From positions 124,001 through 188,000 of the forward strand of contig NZ_AUBG01000014.1 in assembly GCF_000429125.1 (NCBI RefSeq): a DNA stretch of 64,000 bases, written 5' to 3'. The position numbers and the translations under genes were made by a program. The notes below the pieces were generated by a model that saw nothing but the letters and a program-made list of their open reading frames with translations, ran no database searches and was not told the DNA's origin. Every line of letters starts with the position of its first letter. Position 1 is the first letter of the stretch. The stretch is from Aequorivita capsosiphonis DSM 23843 (GTDB lineage: Bacteria > Bacteroidota > Bacteroidia > Flavobacteriales > Flavobacteriaceae). Positions 16,692-25,117 of the stretch are shown here, in pieces.

Positions 16692-17645
16692 TTATTTGAA
16701 GAAGGAATCTACAAACTCCAATTTATTAAAAACCTGAAGATCTTCCATGCCCTCACCTACTCCAATATATTTAACCGGAATCTGAAATTGATCGCTAATA
16801 CCGATTACGACCCCACCTTTTGCAGTACCGTCTAGTTTTGTTACTGCCAATGAAGTTACTTCGGTTGCAGCGGTGAATTGTTTTGCTTGCTCAAAGGCAT
16901 TTTGACCTGTAGAACCGTCTAAGACCAAAAGTACGTCGTGCGGCGCATCTGGAATTACTTTTTGCATGACGCGTTTTACCTTTGTAAGCTCATTCATCAA
17001 GTTTACCTTGTTGTGAAGTCGTCCTGCGGTATCAATAATCACAACATCCGCATTTTGGTTTACAGCGCTCTGCAACGTGTCAAAAGCAACACTGGCAGGA
17101 TCACTGCCCATACTTTGTTTCACGATGGAAACATCAGTGCGATCGGCCCAAATTTGTAATTGGTCTATTGCTGCAGCCCGGAAGGTATCAGCGGCTCCAA
17201 GAACTACCGTTTTTCCAGCTTTTTTAAACTGATAAGCAAGTTTGCCAATGGTGGTAGTTTTACCAACCCCATTTACACCAACTACCATCATCACGTATGG
17301 TTTTTTATTTTGTGGAACTTCAAACTCAGTTGCATTCCCCGCATCTACTTTACTTAAAAGACCAGCAATTTCTTCACGAAGAATCTTGTTAAGCTCATCA
17401 GTCCCCACATATTTGTCTTGGGCTACACGCGCTTCAATCCTATCGATTACTTTAAGAGTTGTATTAACACCAACGTCACTGGAAACCAAAACTTCCTCTA
17501 GGTTGTCCAAAACGTCATCGTCAACCTTGCTTTTTCCGGCTACGGCTTTGCTCAGCTTATCAAAAAAAGAGGTCTTGGATTTTTCCAAGCCTCTATCGAG
17601 GGTTTCTTTTTTCTCCTTGGAGAATATCTTTTTAAATAGACTCAT
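16692..17645 (-). CDS. ftsY: Signal recognition particle receptor FtsY
   Basis: 317 residues. The SRP-receptor GTPase docks ribosome-SRP complexes at the membrane. The short charged N-terminus (A domain, about 1-30) is typical of Bacteroidota. The N domain (about 30-100) and G domain follow, with P-loop GVNGVGKTTTIGKLA, DTAGRL and TKLDGTAKGG. The start is ATG 17645. It follows rpmB-rpmG-DUF4295 on the same strand, separated by a hairpin at 17869-17896, so it may be only partly co-transcribed. A heptad repeat ends 11 bp upstream of its start codon. Confidence 0.95.
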   Translation of the reverse strand: MSLFKKIFSKEKKETLDRGLEKSKTSFFDKLSKAVAGKSKVDDDVLDNLEEVLVSSDVGVNTTLKVIDRIEARVAQDKYVGTDELNKILREEIAGLLSKVDAGNATEFEVPQNKKPYVMMVVGVNGVGKTTTIGKLAYQFKKAGKTVVLGAADTFRAAAIDQLQIWADRTDVSIVKQSMGSDPASVAFDTLQSAVNQNADVVIIDTAGRLHNKVNLMNELTKVKRVMQKVIPDAPHDVLLVLDGSTGQNAFEQAKQFTAATEVTSLAVTKLDGTAKGGVVIGISDQFQIPVKYIGVGEGMEDLQVFNKLEFVDSFFK

Positions 17646-17656
17646 GTTTCAGTGGT

Positions 17657-17689
17657 CAGTATTCAGTATTCAGTATTCAGTATTCAGTA
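17657..17689. repeat. Tandem heptanucleotide repeat (CAGTATT) upstream of ftsY
   Basis: Four perfect CAGTATT copies (17657-17684) plus a partial fifth, with a degenerate copy before them (17650-17656). It lies in the presumed leader of ftsY. Confidence 0.85.
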
Positions 17690-17868
17690 AAATTACTCGA
17701 TTTTTTCACTTTAACAAAGTTTGATACCTTTTCAAAGCTTATTTTTCACAGTTCCCTCCCTTTTTCAGAGGATGGTAGATTTTAAATCGCCCTAAAAGGT
17801 GGTTTAAAAGACAGAAGGATCAACTTAAAACTTTATCAAAATCATTCTCTTGAAACAGTAAAATACGA

Positions 17869-17896
17869 AAAGCCACCTTCGTAAAAAAGTGGCTTT
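17869..17896 (-). terminator. Hairpin terminator downstream of the DUF4295 gene
   Basis: AAAGCCAC (17869-17876) pairs with GTGGCTTT (17889-17896). On the minus strand it is followed by a T-rich stretch. It probably ends most rpmB-rpmG transcripts before ftsY. Confidence 0.6.
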
Positions 17897-17916
17897 ATCT
17901 CAATATTTTAGGTTGG

Positions 17917-18069
17917 TTATTTCTTGTTTAACCAATCACTTACCATTTCTGGAGCCATGATAGCTTCAGTAAATGTATATGCCCCTGATTTAGGCGATTT
18001 AACCATTTTAATTGCTTTGGTTAAACGCTTTGAACCTGTTTGTAACGATGCTACTGATTTTTTTGCCAT
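17917..18069 (-). CDS. DUF4295 small basic protein
   Basis: 50 residues (MAKKSVASLQTGSKRLTKAI to VSDWLNKK). It is rich in Lys and Ser, as expected for the DUF4295 family, which is found in Bacteroidota directly after rpmG. Location and composition suggest a ribosome-associated role, but none is established to my knowledge. It is 41 bp downstream of rpmG in the operon rpmB-rpmG-DUF4295. Confidence 0.85.
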   Translation of the reverse strand: MAKKSVASLQTGSKRLTKAIKMVKSPKSGAYTFTEAIMAPEMVSDWLNKK

Positions 18070-18110
18070 AATAAACTTATTTGCATTTCCCACGAAGGTG
18101 GGAACATATA

Positions 18111-18293
18111 TTATTTAATCTCTTTATGAACCGTCATTTTCTTAAGAATAGGGTTGAATTTTTTCAACTCCATTCTATCCGGTGTATTCTTTTTATTTTT
18201 GGTGGTGATGTAACGAGAAGTTCCAGCTTTACCAGATTCCTTGTGCTCTGTGCACTCCAAAATTACTTGTACTCTATTTCCTTTTCTAGCCAT
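18111..18293 (-). CDS. rpmG: 50S ribosomal protein L33
   Basis: 60 residues ([20 protein letters not shown]). It matches L33 over its full length, with [19 protein letters not shown] as the characteristic core. Only one Cys remains, so it is a zinc-free (C-minus) form. It lies 27 bp after rpmB in the same operon. Confidence 0.95.
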   Translation of the reverse strand: MARKGNRVQVILECTEHKESGKAGTSRYITTKNKKNTPDRMELKKFNPILKKMTVHKEIK

Positions 18294-18320
18294 TGTAATA
18301 GACTTTATTGATTATTGCAG

Positions 18321-18560
18321 TTATTTAGTTAAAAAGCCTTTTTCGCGAGCTTCTTTCATAACCGCTGAAATACCTTTTTTATTGATGTCTTTAATAGCAG
18401 AAGCTGAAACTTTCAGCGTAACCCACTTATCTTCCTCAGGAATATAAAAACGTTTTTTTAGCAAATTTACATCAAACTTACGTTTGGTTTTATTCATCGC
18501 GTGCGACACGTTATTTCCAACCATCGCTTTCTTTCCGGTAAGTTCACAAACTCTTGACAT
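18321..18560 (-). CDS. rpmB: 50S ribosomal protein L28
   Basis: 79 residues. MSRVCELTGKKAMVGNNVSH is the signature L28 start, followed by the basic KRKFDVNLLKKRFYIPEE segment. First gene of the operon with rpmG and the DUF4295 gene, with a canonical promoter just upstream. Confidence 0.96.
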   Translation of the reverse strand: MSRVCELTGKKAMVGNNVSHAMNKTKRKFDVNLLKKRFYIPEEDKWVTLKVSASAIKDINKKGISAVMKEAREKGFLTK

Positions 18561-18596
18561 TTCTTTAACTTTAATTAGTTATTTTAAAACAGGGTG

Positions 18597-18627
18597 CAAA
18601 TTTAAGTAATTCTTTTGGGTTGCACAA
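18597..18627 (-). promoter_or_regulatory. Promoter of the rpmB operon
   Basis: On the minus strand TTG (18627-18625), 20 bases, then TAAATTTG (18604-18597). Both boxes and the spacing fit the Bacteroidota sigma-ABfr consensus. The leader to rpmB is about 30 nt. Confidence 0.75.
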
Positions 18628-18637
18628 CAAAAGAAAA

Positions 18638-19885
18638 TTAGTTTTTTGATATTTCTTTTAAAAGCATCTCAAAAGCCTTATTTATAGTCTTTTCGATGAC
18701 ACGATACCGGTCATTTCCAAATCCAAATTTTTCTGAAATCACCCCTTTCGGCGAAGCAATAGCAATACATACCGTTCCTACCTCATCTACTCCATCACCT
18801 TTGGTAGGGCCAGCAATGCCTGTAGTGGCGATAGCATAATCTGTACTAAAAAGTTTACAGCAATTAATAGCCATGCTTTCCGCGACTTCAATACTCACCA
18901 CGGAATGCTCCTTAATCAACACCTCTGGAACGCCGAGAATCTTTGTTTTTAGCTCCGTTTTATAAGGCACTATGCCACCCAAGAAAAAAGTAGAAGCTCC
19001 GGCCTCTGAGATTATATGCTCCGAAATTGCTCCGCCAGTACAACTTTCAGCTAAACTTAAGGTTTGCTCGTGTTCATTTAAAATATGCGCGATTCTGCCA
19101 ATAATGCTTGTTTCATCTTCAAAGCCAATAGCTATATCTGAAAGCATCTCGCGAAGCACCTCCATTCTCATATCAATACTTTCCTTAAGCAAGGCTTCAT
19201 CTTCACCACTGGATGAAAGTCTTAAACGAACTTTCCCTAAAGATGGTAAATAGGCAAGTTTTATATGCTCGGGTAAATTGTTTTCCCAATCCTCTATTTT
19301 TTCTGCAATAGCACTTTCACCCATGCCATAGGTCAACAGTGTTTTATGATAAATAAAAGGTCTGTTAAAACGCGCAATACTTCTGGGCAAAACCTCTTCT
19401 CTAAGCAAATGCCGCATTTCATAAGGCACACCTGGCAGGGACACAAAAACAGTATTGTCTTTCTCCATCCACATTCCCGGGGCGGTGCCTTGAAGGTTGT
19501 TTAAAATGGTAGCTTTTGAAGGTACCATCGCTTGCTGAAAATTGGCAGGTAATGGCTTGTTGAGCTGATATTTTTCAAAAAGTTGTTTTATATTCTCATG
19601 TACATTTTGATCTTCTACCAAGGTGTCTTCAAAATAATCGCAAAACGTCTGTTTAGTAATATCATCCTTTGTTGGACCTAGACCTCCAGTAACTATAACA
19701 AGATCAACCCGTTTTTGGGCATCCTTAAAGGCTTGTAAGATATGAGTTTTATCATCTTGGATAGAAGTAATCTGGTAGACTTTTATGCCTATTTGATTCA
19801 GTTCCTTTGCAATAAAGACTGAATTTGTATCAATAATCTGGCCGATGAGAATTTCATCGCCTATGGTTATAATTTCTGCAAGCAT
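18638..19885 (-). CDS. cinA: CinA: NMN amidohydrolase / competence-damage protein
   Basis: 415 residues. The N-terminal molybdopterin-binding-like domain (1-170, IGDEILIGQIIDTN and VIVTGGLGPTKDD) is fused to the C-terminal CinA/PncC domain (about 255-415, SLAESCTGG, then TGIAGPTKGDGVDEVGTV). In other bacteria the enzyme recycles nicotinamide mononucleotide to nicotinate mononucleotide and acts on ADP-ribose. Last gene of the operon from 21623; only 2 bp separate it from the Hpt gene. Confidence 0.93.
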   Translation of the reverse strand: MLAEIITIGDEILIGQIIDTNSVFIAKELNQIGIKVYQITSIQDDKTHILQAFKDAQKRVDLVIVTGGLGPTKDDITKQTFCDYFEDTLVEDQNVHENIKQLFEKYQLNKPLPANFQQAMVPSKATILNNLQGTAPGMWMEKDNTVFVSLPGVPYEMRHLLREEVLPRSIARFNRPFIYHKTLLTYGMGESAIAEKIEDWENNLPEHIKLAYLPSLGKVRLRLSSSGEDEALLKESIDMRMEVLREMLSDIAIGFEDETSIIGRIAHILNEHEQTLSLAESCTGGAISEHIISEAGASTFFLGGIVPYKTELKTKILGVPEVLIKEHSVVSIEVAESMAINCCKLFSTDYAIATTGIAGPTKGDGVDEVGTVCIAIASPKGVISEKFGFGNDRYRVIEKTINKAFEMLLKEISKN

Positions 19886-19887
19886 TT

Positions 19888-20229
19888 TTATAGTTGGAAA
19901 TCTTGCCTCAGTTCAGTGAAGACGTTATTCAATGTTTCAAGCACGTTTTCAAGATGCGGAATTACCGAGGTTTTATTTTTTGTTGTTCTAGACCAGGTTT
20001 CGATACTGGTAATATCTTTAAGAGCATCAATACCGAACATTTCGATATTAGGCTTCATTTTATGTGCAAATTGATATGCCAATTCTCTATTCTCATTGTG
20101 GATGGCTTCATCCATAGAATGCAGATCTGGTGGAATTTCCTCAAGAAACGTTCTGGCCAAGATTTTTAAAAAATCTTGATCACCGTCGGCGATTTCTTCC
20201 AGGTTTTCTCTTGAATAATATTTTGTCAT
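19888..20229 (-). CDS. Stand-alone Hpt (histidine phosphotransfer) domain protein
   Basis: 113 residues. The four-helix Hpt pattern is clear: LARTFLEEIPPDLHSMDEAI, then the phosphoacceptor motif AYQFAHKMKPNIEMFG with His56, then a Thr/Asn-rich end. It should relay phosphate between a hybrid kinase and a response regulator, but no two-component partner is adjacent. It is packed 1 bp after the FAH-family gene and 2 bp before cinA, so it is translated from their operon. Confidence 0.85.
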   Translation of the reverse strand: MTKYYSRENLEEIADGDQDFLKILARTFLEEIPPDLHSMDEAIHNENRELAYQFAHKMKPNIEMFGIDALKDITSIETWSRTTKNKTSVIPHLENVLETLNNVFTELRQDFQL

Positions 20230-20230
20230 C

Positions 20231-20842
20231 CTATTTTACTTTTATGGAAAACATTTCTGTTTTACCAATAAACCCCGTCAATATATCATTAGCCTTAACA
20301 CTTCCTACACCAGCAGGAGTTCCAGTAAAGATAATGTCACCAATTTTCAAAGTGAAATATTTTGATACATATTCGATTAAAGCATCGATTTTCCACATCA
20401 TGAGCATAGAATTGCTTTTTTGAACAATTTTATCGTTTCGTTTCAGACTGAAATCTATATCATTTATATCGTCAAAGTCTTCTTTCTTTAGGAAATTTCC
20501 TACAACGGCTGCGCCATCAAAAGCTTTCGCCTTTTCCCAAGGCAGCCCTTCCTTTTTTAGTTTTGCTTGTAAATCTCTAGCCGTAAAATCAATTCCCAAA
20601 CCTATTTCATCATAATATTTATGCGCGAACTTTTGGTCAATATGCTTACCGATTTTGTTAATTCGAACCAGCAATTCAACTTCATGATGCACATCATTTG
20701 AAAATTCAGGTATAAAAAAAGGTTGTTTCTTTAGCAGAATTGATGTGTCCGGTTTTAGAAAAATAACAGGTTCTGTGGGCTTAGCACTATCAAGTTCTTT
20801 GATGTGATCTGCATAATTACGACCTATACATATTATCTTCAT
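20231..20842 (-). CDS. Fumarylacetoacetate hydrolase-family protein
   Basis: 203 residues, the size of a single-domain FAH-fold enzyme. It shows IICIGRNYADH at the start, the metal-site motif EVELLVRI and the C-terminal GDIIFTGTPAGVG loop. Relatives act as acylpyruvate hydrolases or oxaloacetate decarboxylases; the substrate here cannot be told. Second gene of the exonuclease-FAH-Hpt-cinA operon. Confidence 0.88.
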   Translation of the reverse strand: MKIICIGRNYADHIKELDSAKPTEPVIFLKPDTSILLKKQPFFIPEFSNDVHHEVELLVRINKIGKHIDQKFAHKYYDEIGLGIDFTARDLQAKLKKEGLPWEKAKAFDGAAVVGNFLKKEDFDDINDIDFSLKRNDKIVQKSNSMLMMWKIDALIEYVSKYFTLKIGDIIFTGTPAGVGSVKANDILTGFIGKTEMFSIKVK

Positions 20843-20849
20843 CTTGCTT

Positions 20850-21623
20850 CTAAAATTTTGTATTCAACTTTTGAAGTCGGATACGCGTTAAAACCTGTTT
20901 GGTGTAAAGTGGAAAATCCGCATTTAACAACCATCCAAAATAACCAGAATCCTTCTCCAAAATGTCTGTAACTAACTTTCCTTTATACTTTCCGAAAGAA
21001 AACACCTCTACGCCATCCTCATTATAGCTTATAAAACCAGCAAAGTCTGCGTGATCCTTGTGCGAACTGAAATCAGCTAAAAAGCTCATGTCGTTTTGTA
21101 AATCAGGATATTTATCCAACTGCGACTTTAAAACTTCGTAGGTTGCATTGGTATCAGCAGCGGCGCTATGGGCATCTTTTAAATCTTTATCACAATAGAA
21201 TTTATACGCAGCTTCCAAAGTACGCTTTTCCATCTTGTGAAAAATGGTCTGTACGTCAACAGAAAGCGCTTTTTTCATATCGAATTCTACCTCAGCCCGA
21301 AGAAGTTCCTCTGCCAACAAAGGAATATCAAAACGATTGGAATTAAACCCACCAAGATCACTGTCTTTTATCAAGGCGTAAACCTTTGGCGCCAACTCCT
21401 TAAACGTTGGTTCATTAGCAACCATCTCGTCAGAAATCCCGTGAATTGCGGTGGTTTCTGCGGGAATTGGCATTTCTGGATTTACACGCCACGTATGGCT
21501 TTCCTTGTTGCCATTTGGAAATATTTTTAAAATGGCTATTTCCACAATTCTGTCTTTTGCCACATTTATACCAGTGGTTTCAAGATCGAAGAAGCAGATT
21601 GGTTTTTTTAAGTTAAGTTCCAT
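20850..21623 (-). CDS. 3'-5' exonuclease, DNA polymerase III epsilon-like
   Basis: 257 residues. It is a DEDDh exonuclease: FFDLETTG (Asp13, Glu15), NSNRFD (Asp99), and AHSAAADT (His152, Asp157). About 60 C-terminal residues carry an extra domain (EVFSFGKYKGKLVTDILEK) often seen in flavobacterial homologs. It probably acts in DNA repair or as a proofreading-type nuclease. First gene of the operon running to cinA. Confidence 0.88.
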   Translation of the reverse strand: MELNLKKPICFFDLETTGINVAKDRIVEIAILKIFPNGNKESHTWRVNPEMPIPAETTAIHGISDEMVANEPTFKELAPKVYALIKDSDLGGFNSNRFDIPLLAEELLRAEVEFDMKKALSVDVQTIFHKMEKRTLEAAYKFYCDKDLKDAHSAAADTNATYEVLKSQLDKYPDLQNDMSFLADFSSHKDHADFAGFISYNEDGVEVFSFGKYKGKLVTDILEKDSGYFGWLLNADFPLYTKQVLTRIRLQKLNTKF

Positions 21624-21688
21624 TGTTCTGTTTTATTCCAACAAAGCTATTTTTGTTGAAGTTATGAAAAAACATATAAAAAGAAAGA

Positions 21689-21712
21689 GGGGACTTGAAA
21701 TTCAAAATCCCC
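21689..21712 (-). terminator. Hairpin terminator between the E2 gene and the exonuclease
   Basis: GGGGA (21689-21693) pairs with TCCCC (21708-21712) and continues inward with TTGAA/TTCAA. Thymine-rich flanks lie on both strands. Confidence 0.45.
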
Positions 21713-21735
21713 TTTTTTATTATAATTCAATTAAT

Positions 21736-23055
21736 CTAAATTTCTGTATTTACATCCCAATCCTCTAGGTAATCGGCCACTCTTTTTACAAACTGCCCAC
21801 CTAAAGCTCCATTTACAACTCTGTGGTCATAACTGTGTGAAAGGAACATTTTAAAACGAATTCCAATGAAATCCCCTTCCGGAGTTTCAATAACGGCAGG
21901 CACTTTACGAATTGCTCCCAAGGCCAAAATACCAACTTGTGGTTGATTGATTATAGGTGTTCCCATAATACTGCCGAAGGTTCCCACATTTGTAACCGTA
22001 TAGGTTCCACCCTGAATATCGTCTGGCTTAAGTTTGTTTTCACGAGCTCGCCTAGCAAGGTCGTTCACCGCTTTACTCATTCCAAGTAGATTTAATCGAT
22101 CGGCATTTTTAATTACCGGTACAATCAAATTGCCATCTGGCAAGGCTGCTGCCATTCCAAGATTTATATTTTTACGTTTAATAATGTTGTTGCCATCAAC
22201 TGCAATATTCATCATTGGGAAGTCTTTAAGGGCTTTTGCCACAGCTTCCATAAATATTGGGGTAAAGGTTAAGCTTTCCCCTTCTCTTTTGGCAAAACCT
22301 GATTTTACTTTATTTCTCCAATTCCACACATTTGTAACGTCACACTCAACAAAAGACTGAACGTGGGCAGAAGTTTGGGTACTTTCAACCATATGATGCG
22401 CAATAAGTTTGCCCATTCTGGTCATTTCTATAATTTCGTCTTCGCCCCCAACTGAAACTGCTGGTTTCGCTTTTGCGGTTTCAGGATTTTTAGCTTCAAC
22501 TACGGTTTTAGGTGTAGGAGCTTCTGATTTTCCAGAAGAACGATTGTCTACGTAGCCCAAAATATCGTTTTTGGTAACGCGTCCATCTTTTCCTGTACCT
22601 GAAATACCATCGAGTTCAGACTGTGAAATATTCTCTTGTGAAGCAATATTTTTAACCAACGGAGAATAAAAGCGGTCTCCTGTGTTTTCAATTGGGGTTT
22701 GGACTGTTTGTTTTGCCATTTCAACCTGAGCCTCAACTTCTTTGACTCCGGCCGATGCAGCCTTATCCGTTTCAGCAGCTTTTGTTTCTAGTTTTGGACT
22801 ATCGTCGCTTCCACCTTCTGTTTCAATAATGGCGATGGTTTGCCCCACTTGCACTACATCATCAATGTTGAAAAGCTTTTCAACCAATACACCATCCACC
22901 TCGCTGGGCACTTCACTATCCACTTTATCAGTAGCAATTTCCAATACAGCCTCATCGACCTCAATGGTATCGCCCACTTCTTTTAACCAGTTTGTAAGTG
23001 TTGCTTCTGCTACACTTTCGCCCATTTTGGGTAGTTTCAATTCAAATTTTGCCAT
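21736..23055 (-). CDS. 2-oxoacid dehydrogenase complex E2 (dihydrolipoyl acyltransferase)
   Basis: 439 residues. The lipoyl domain (1-80) has the modified Lys44 in EIATDKVDSEV. A Glu/Ala/Lys-rich linker follows, then the peripheral E3-binding domain (about 130-170, PLVKNIASQENI, GTGKDGRVTKNDIL), a second linker and the catalytic domain (about 205-439). The catalytic motif reads SYDHRVVNG, with His411 and Asn415 where most E2 enzymes have Asp. The size and linkers suggest the branched-chain or a general 2-oxoacid complex, but the E1 and E3 genes are not nearby. A TAATTTTG box (23118-23111) may be its -7 element. Confidence 0.88.
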   Translation of the reverse strand: MAKFELKLPKMGESVAEATLTNWLKEVGDTIEVDEAVLEIATDKVDSEVPSEVDGVLVEKLFNIDDVVQVGQTIAIIETEGGSDDSPKLETKAAETDKAASAGVKEVEAQVEMAKQTVQTPIENTGDRFYSPLVKNIASQENISQSELDGISGTGKDGRVTKNDILGYVDNRSSGKSEAPTPKTVVEAKNPETAKAKPAVSVGGEDEIIEMTRMGKLIAHHMVESTQTSAHVQSFVECDVTNVWNWRNKVKSGFAKREGESLTFTPIFMEAVAKALKDFPMMNIAVDGNNIIKRKNINLGMAAALPDGNLIVPVIKNADRLNLLGMSKAVNDLARRARENKLKPDDIQGGTYTVTNVGTFGSIMGTPIINQPQVGILALGAIRKVPAVIETPEGDFIGIRFKMFLSHSYDHRVVNGALGGQFVKRVADYLEDWDVNTEI

Positions 23056-23151
23056 AATATAATTTCAATGTCGAATTTATAGGCATACAAAGCCTGTTTT
23101 TTTAACGCTGCAAAATTAGTTAAAATTTGTTCGTTTAGTGTTTCAAATTTC

Positions 23152-24273
23152 TTAAAATACAATAACCCCACCCTTTTCGTCACTTTGGTCGCTTCCAATG
23201 ATGAAATTACAACCGAAAGGTCTAATACGGAAAAGGTTGTCTTTGTCTTTTAGTTGTTTCATTAATATGAATATTTCCTCATAAGAAATATACTCAGCAT
23301 CGAAAACCAATAAACTATTGCTGAGCACAACTTGTGAATGTACGTGTTTTGAAGCCATCTGAAACACCGTTGAAGTAGCAGCTGAAAGCTTTTCGAGCAG
23401 TTCAATATTTTCGGTGAAAAAGTAACTCCTTTCCGTTTTTGGCGAAGAAATCAATTTTTCTTCGGAAGAAAACCTTCGTGCTTTTTTGGCCAAGGCAACT
23501 CCAGCGTTAACAGAGCCTTCCAACAATATATTTTTATTAAAATGTTTCTTATAAAAAATTTGCATTGCTCCGTAAAACCGTTCAAAATAGGCATCGTTCT
23601 TTTGGGTGCTTTCGCCTTTATAATGAAGCACGGTTGTGCTTCCCAAATAATGATTTTTATAACCTGCTTTGGTTATTTTATAAGAAAGGTCTATATCTTC
23701 ACCGTACATAAAATAATCTTCGTCAAAACCGCCTACTTCTTCGTATATACTCCTTTTTAAAAGCATAAACGCGCCCACTAAAACTTCGGCTTCTCCTTGG
23801 GATGTTTCAGATAAATGACTGGCATAATATTTTTTATGAAAGCCCGTAAGTTTCAATAAGGAGACTTTAGGTGTGGGGAGATTTCTTTTACTTTCAGGGA
23901 GAAAATTCCCCGTTCCATCCATTAGATAAACCCCCAGAGCTCCAATGTTTTCAACACTTTCATAATATTTAATAGCTTGAGTAAAGGTGTCTTCAGCAAC
24001 AGCAGTATCTGGATTTAAAATACAAAGGTATTCTCCTTTCGCAACCTCGACTGCTTGATTATTCGCCTTGCTAAACCCGACATTTACTTTATTTTCAATT
24101 AAAGTGAGCTTTGGAAATTGCGCTCTTATCATTTCGCAACTATCATCTTTAGAGTCATTATCTATAATAATAATTTCTGCGTCTATGTTTTCGATTGCTT
24201 TCTGAACAGAAAGAATGCACTGTTCCAGAAAATAACGCACATTATAATTAAGGATAACAACGGAGAGCTTCAT
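23152..24273 (-). CDS. Family 2 glycosyltransferase
   Basis: 373 residues. The GT-A fold starts with SVVILNYNVRYFL. The family hallmarks are visible: IIIIDNDSKDDS, the ILNPDTAV metal-binding segment, and the acceptor-side EVGGFDEDYFMYGEDIDLSYK, typical of rhamnosyl- and other GT2 enzymes. The C-terminal roughly 100 residues are poorly conserved. It likely adds sugars to a cell-surface glycan from the cytoplasmic face. Single gene upstream of recR on the chromosome map; no other polysaccharide genes are adjacent. Confidence 0.88.
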   Translation of the reverse strand: MKLSVVILNYNVRYFLEQCILSVQKAIENIDAEIIIIDNDSKDDSCEMIRAQFPKLTLIENKVNVGFSKANNQAVEVAKGEYLCILNPDTAVAEDTFTQAIKYYESVENIGALGVYLMDGTGNFLPESKRNLPTPKVSLLKLTGFHKKYYASHLSETSQGEAEVLVGAFMLLKRSIYEEVGGFDEDYFMYGEDIDLSYKITKAGYKNHYLGSTTVLHYKGESTQKNDAYFERFYGAMQIFYKKHFNKNILLEGSVNAGVALAKKARRFSSEEKLISSPKTERSYFFTENIELLEKLSAATSTVFQMASKHVHSQVVLSNSLLVFDAEYISYEEIFILMKQLKDKDNLFRIRPFGCNFIIGSDQSDEKGGVIVF

Positions 24274-24354
24274 CAGTAAATGGAATTTTAGAAATAAATA
24301 CCTGTTCAGCAGGTAGGTAAGATTTTTAGTTTAAAATTTATAAAATGAACTATG

Positions 24355-24975
24355 TTAAGTACTTTTTAATGAAGATTCAAAAGGAATTCGGTGCAAGATA
24401 CTTCTTCCCAGAGTAACCTCATCTGCATATTCCAATTCATCGCCCACTGAGATTCCGCGAGCAATAGTAGTAGTTATTATTTTGTAGGGTTCTATCTGTT
24501 TATAGATATAAAAGTTGGTGGTATCTCCTTCCATCGTTGAGCTAAGCGCAAAAATGAGTTCATTGATGGAGCCAGTTTTTACTTTTTCAACAAGAGACGG
24601 AATGCTGAGATCCCCTGGACCAATACCGTCCATTGGCGATATTTTACCTCCCAAAACGTGATAGTGCCCGCGATACTGGCTGGTGTTTTCAATAGCCATA
24701 ACATCGCGAATATCTTCAACAACACACACCAACTGTGAGTCACGATGTGGATTAGCACATATCTCGCAAAGTTTTGTATCGCTAATATTATTACAGTTTG
24801 CACAAAAGTTGATCTCCTCTCGCATTTTCACCAAACTTGCAGCTAATTTTTGTGATTGTTCCTTGGGTTGTTTCAGTAAATGTAATGCCAATCTTAGCGC
24901 CGTCCGCTTTCCGATTCCGGGAAGTTGGGAGATTTCATTTACCGCATTTTCAAGAAGTTTTGAAGAAAATTCCAT
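24355..24975 (-). CDS. recR: Recombination protein RecR
   Basis: 206 residues from ATG 24975 ([20 protein letters not shown]). The frame is open 21 codons further upstream, but that stretch overlaps a transcription terminator and is not conserved-looking. The helix-hairpin-helix ([17 protein letters not shown]) and four-Cys zinc finger ([16 protein letters not shown]) are followed by the Toprim domain ([13 protein letters not shown]). It acts with RecF and RecO in gap repair. Confidence 0.95.
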   Translation of the reverse strand: MEFSSKLLENAVNEISQLPGIGKRTALRLALHLLKQPKEQSQKLAASLVKMREEINFCANCNNISDTKLCEICANPHRDSQLVCVVEDIRDVMAIENTSQYRGHYHVLGGKISPMDGIGPGDLSIPSLVEKVKTGSINELIFALSSTMEGDTTNFYIYKQIEPYKIITTTIARGISVGDELEYADEVTLGRSILHRIPFESSLKST

Positions 24976-24999
24976 AGCATAATTCTTGCTGCCAAGATA

Positions 25000-25040
25000 A
25001 AAAAAATGCTTCAGAAAAAGAGATTTTTCCTGAAGCATTC
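25000..25040 (-). terminator. Strong rho-independent terminator after the T9SS propeller gene
   Basis: On the minus strand AATGCTTCAG pairs with CTGAAGCATT through a loop of A/T bases and is followed by a run of eight T. It lies about 75 bp past the stop of the 25118-27610 gene and just upstream of recR. Confidence 0.85.
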
Positions 25041-25117
25041 TATTTCGTTTTGTACCTCAGCCAAAAGAGAGTAAAAAGCAGATGTTATTTCTCCTCTTTT
25101 AGATGTCAGCGGTTAGA

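Noticed and set aside
24976-25038. Upstream extension of recR by 21 codons
   Set aside because: The stretch overlaps a strong terminator of the preceding gene and does not belong to the RecR family.
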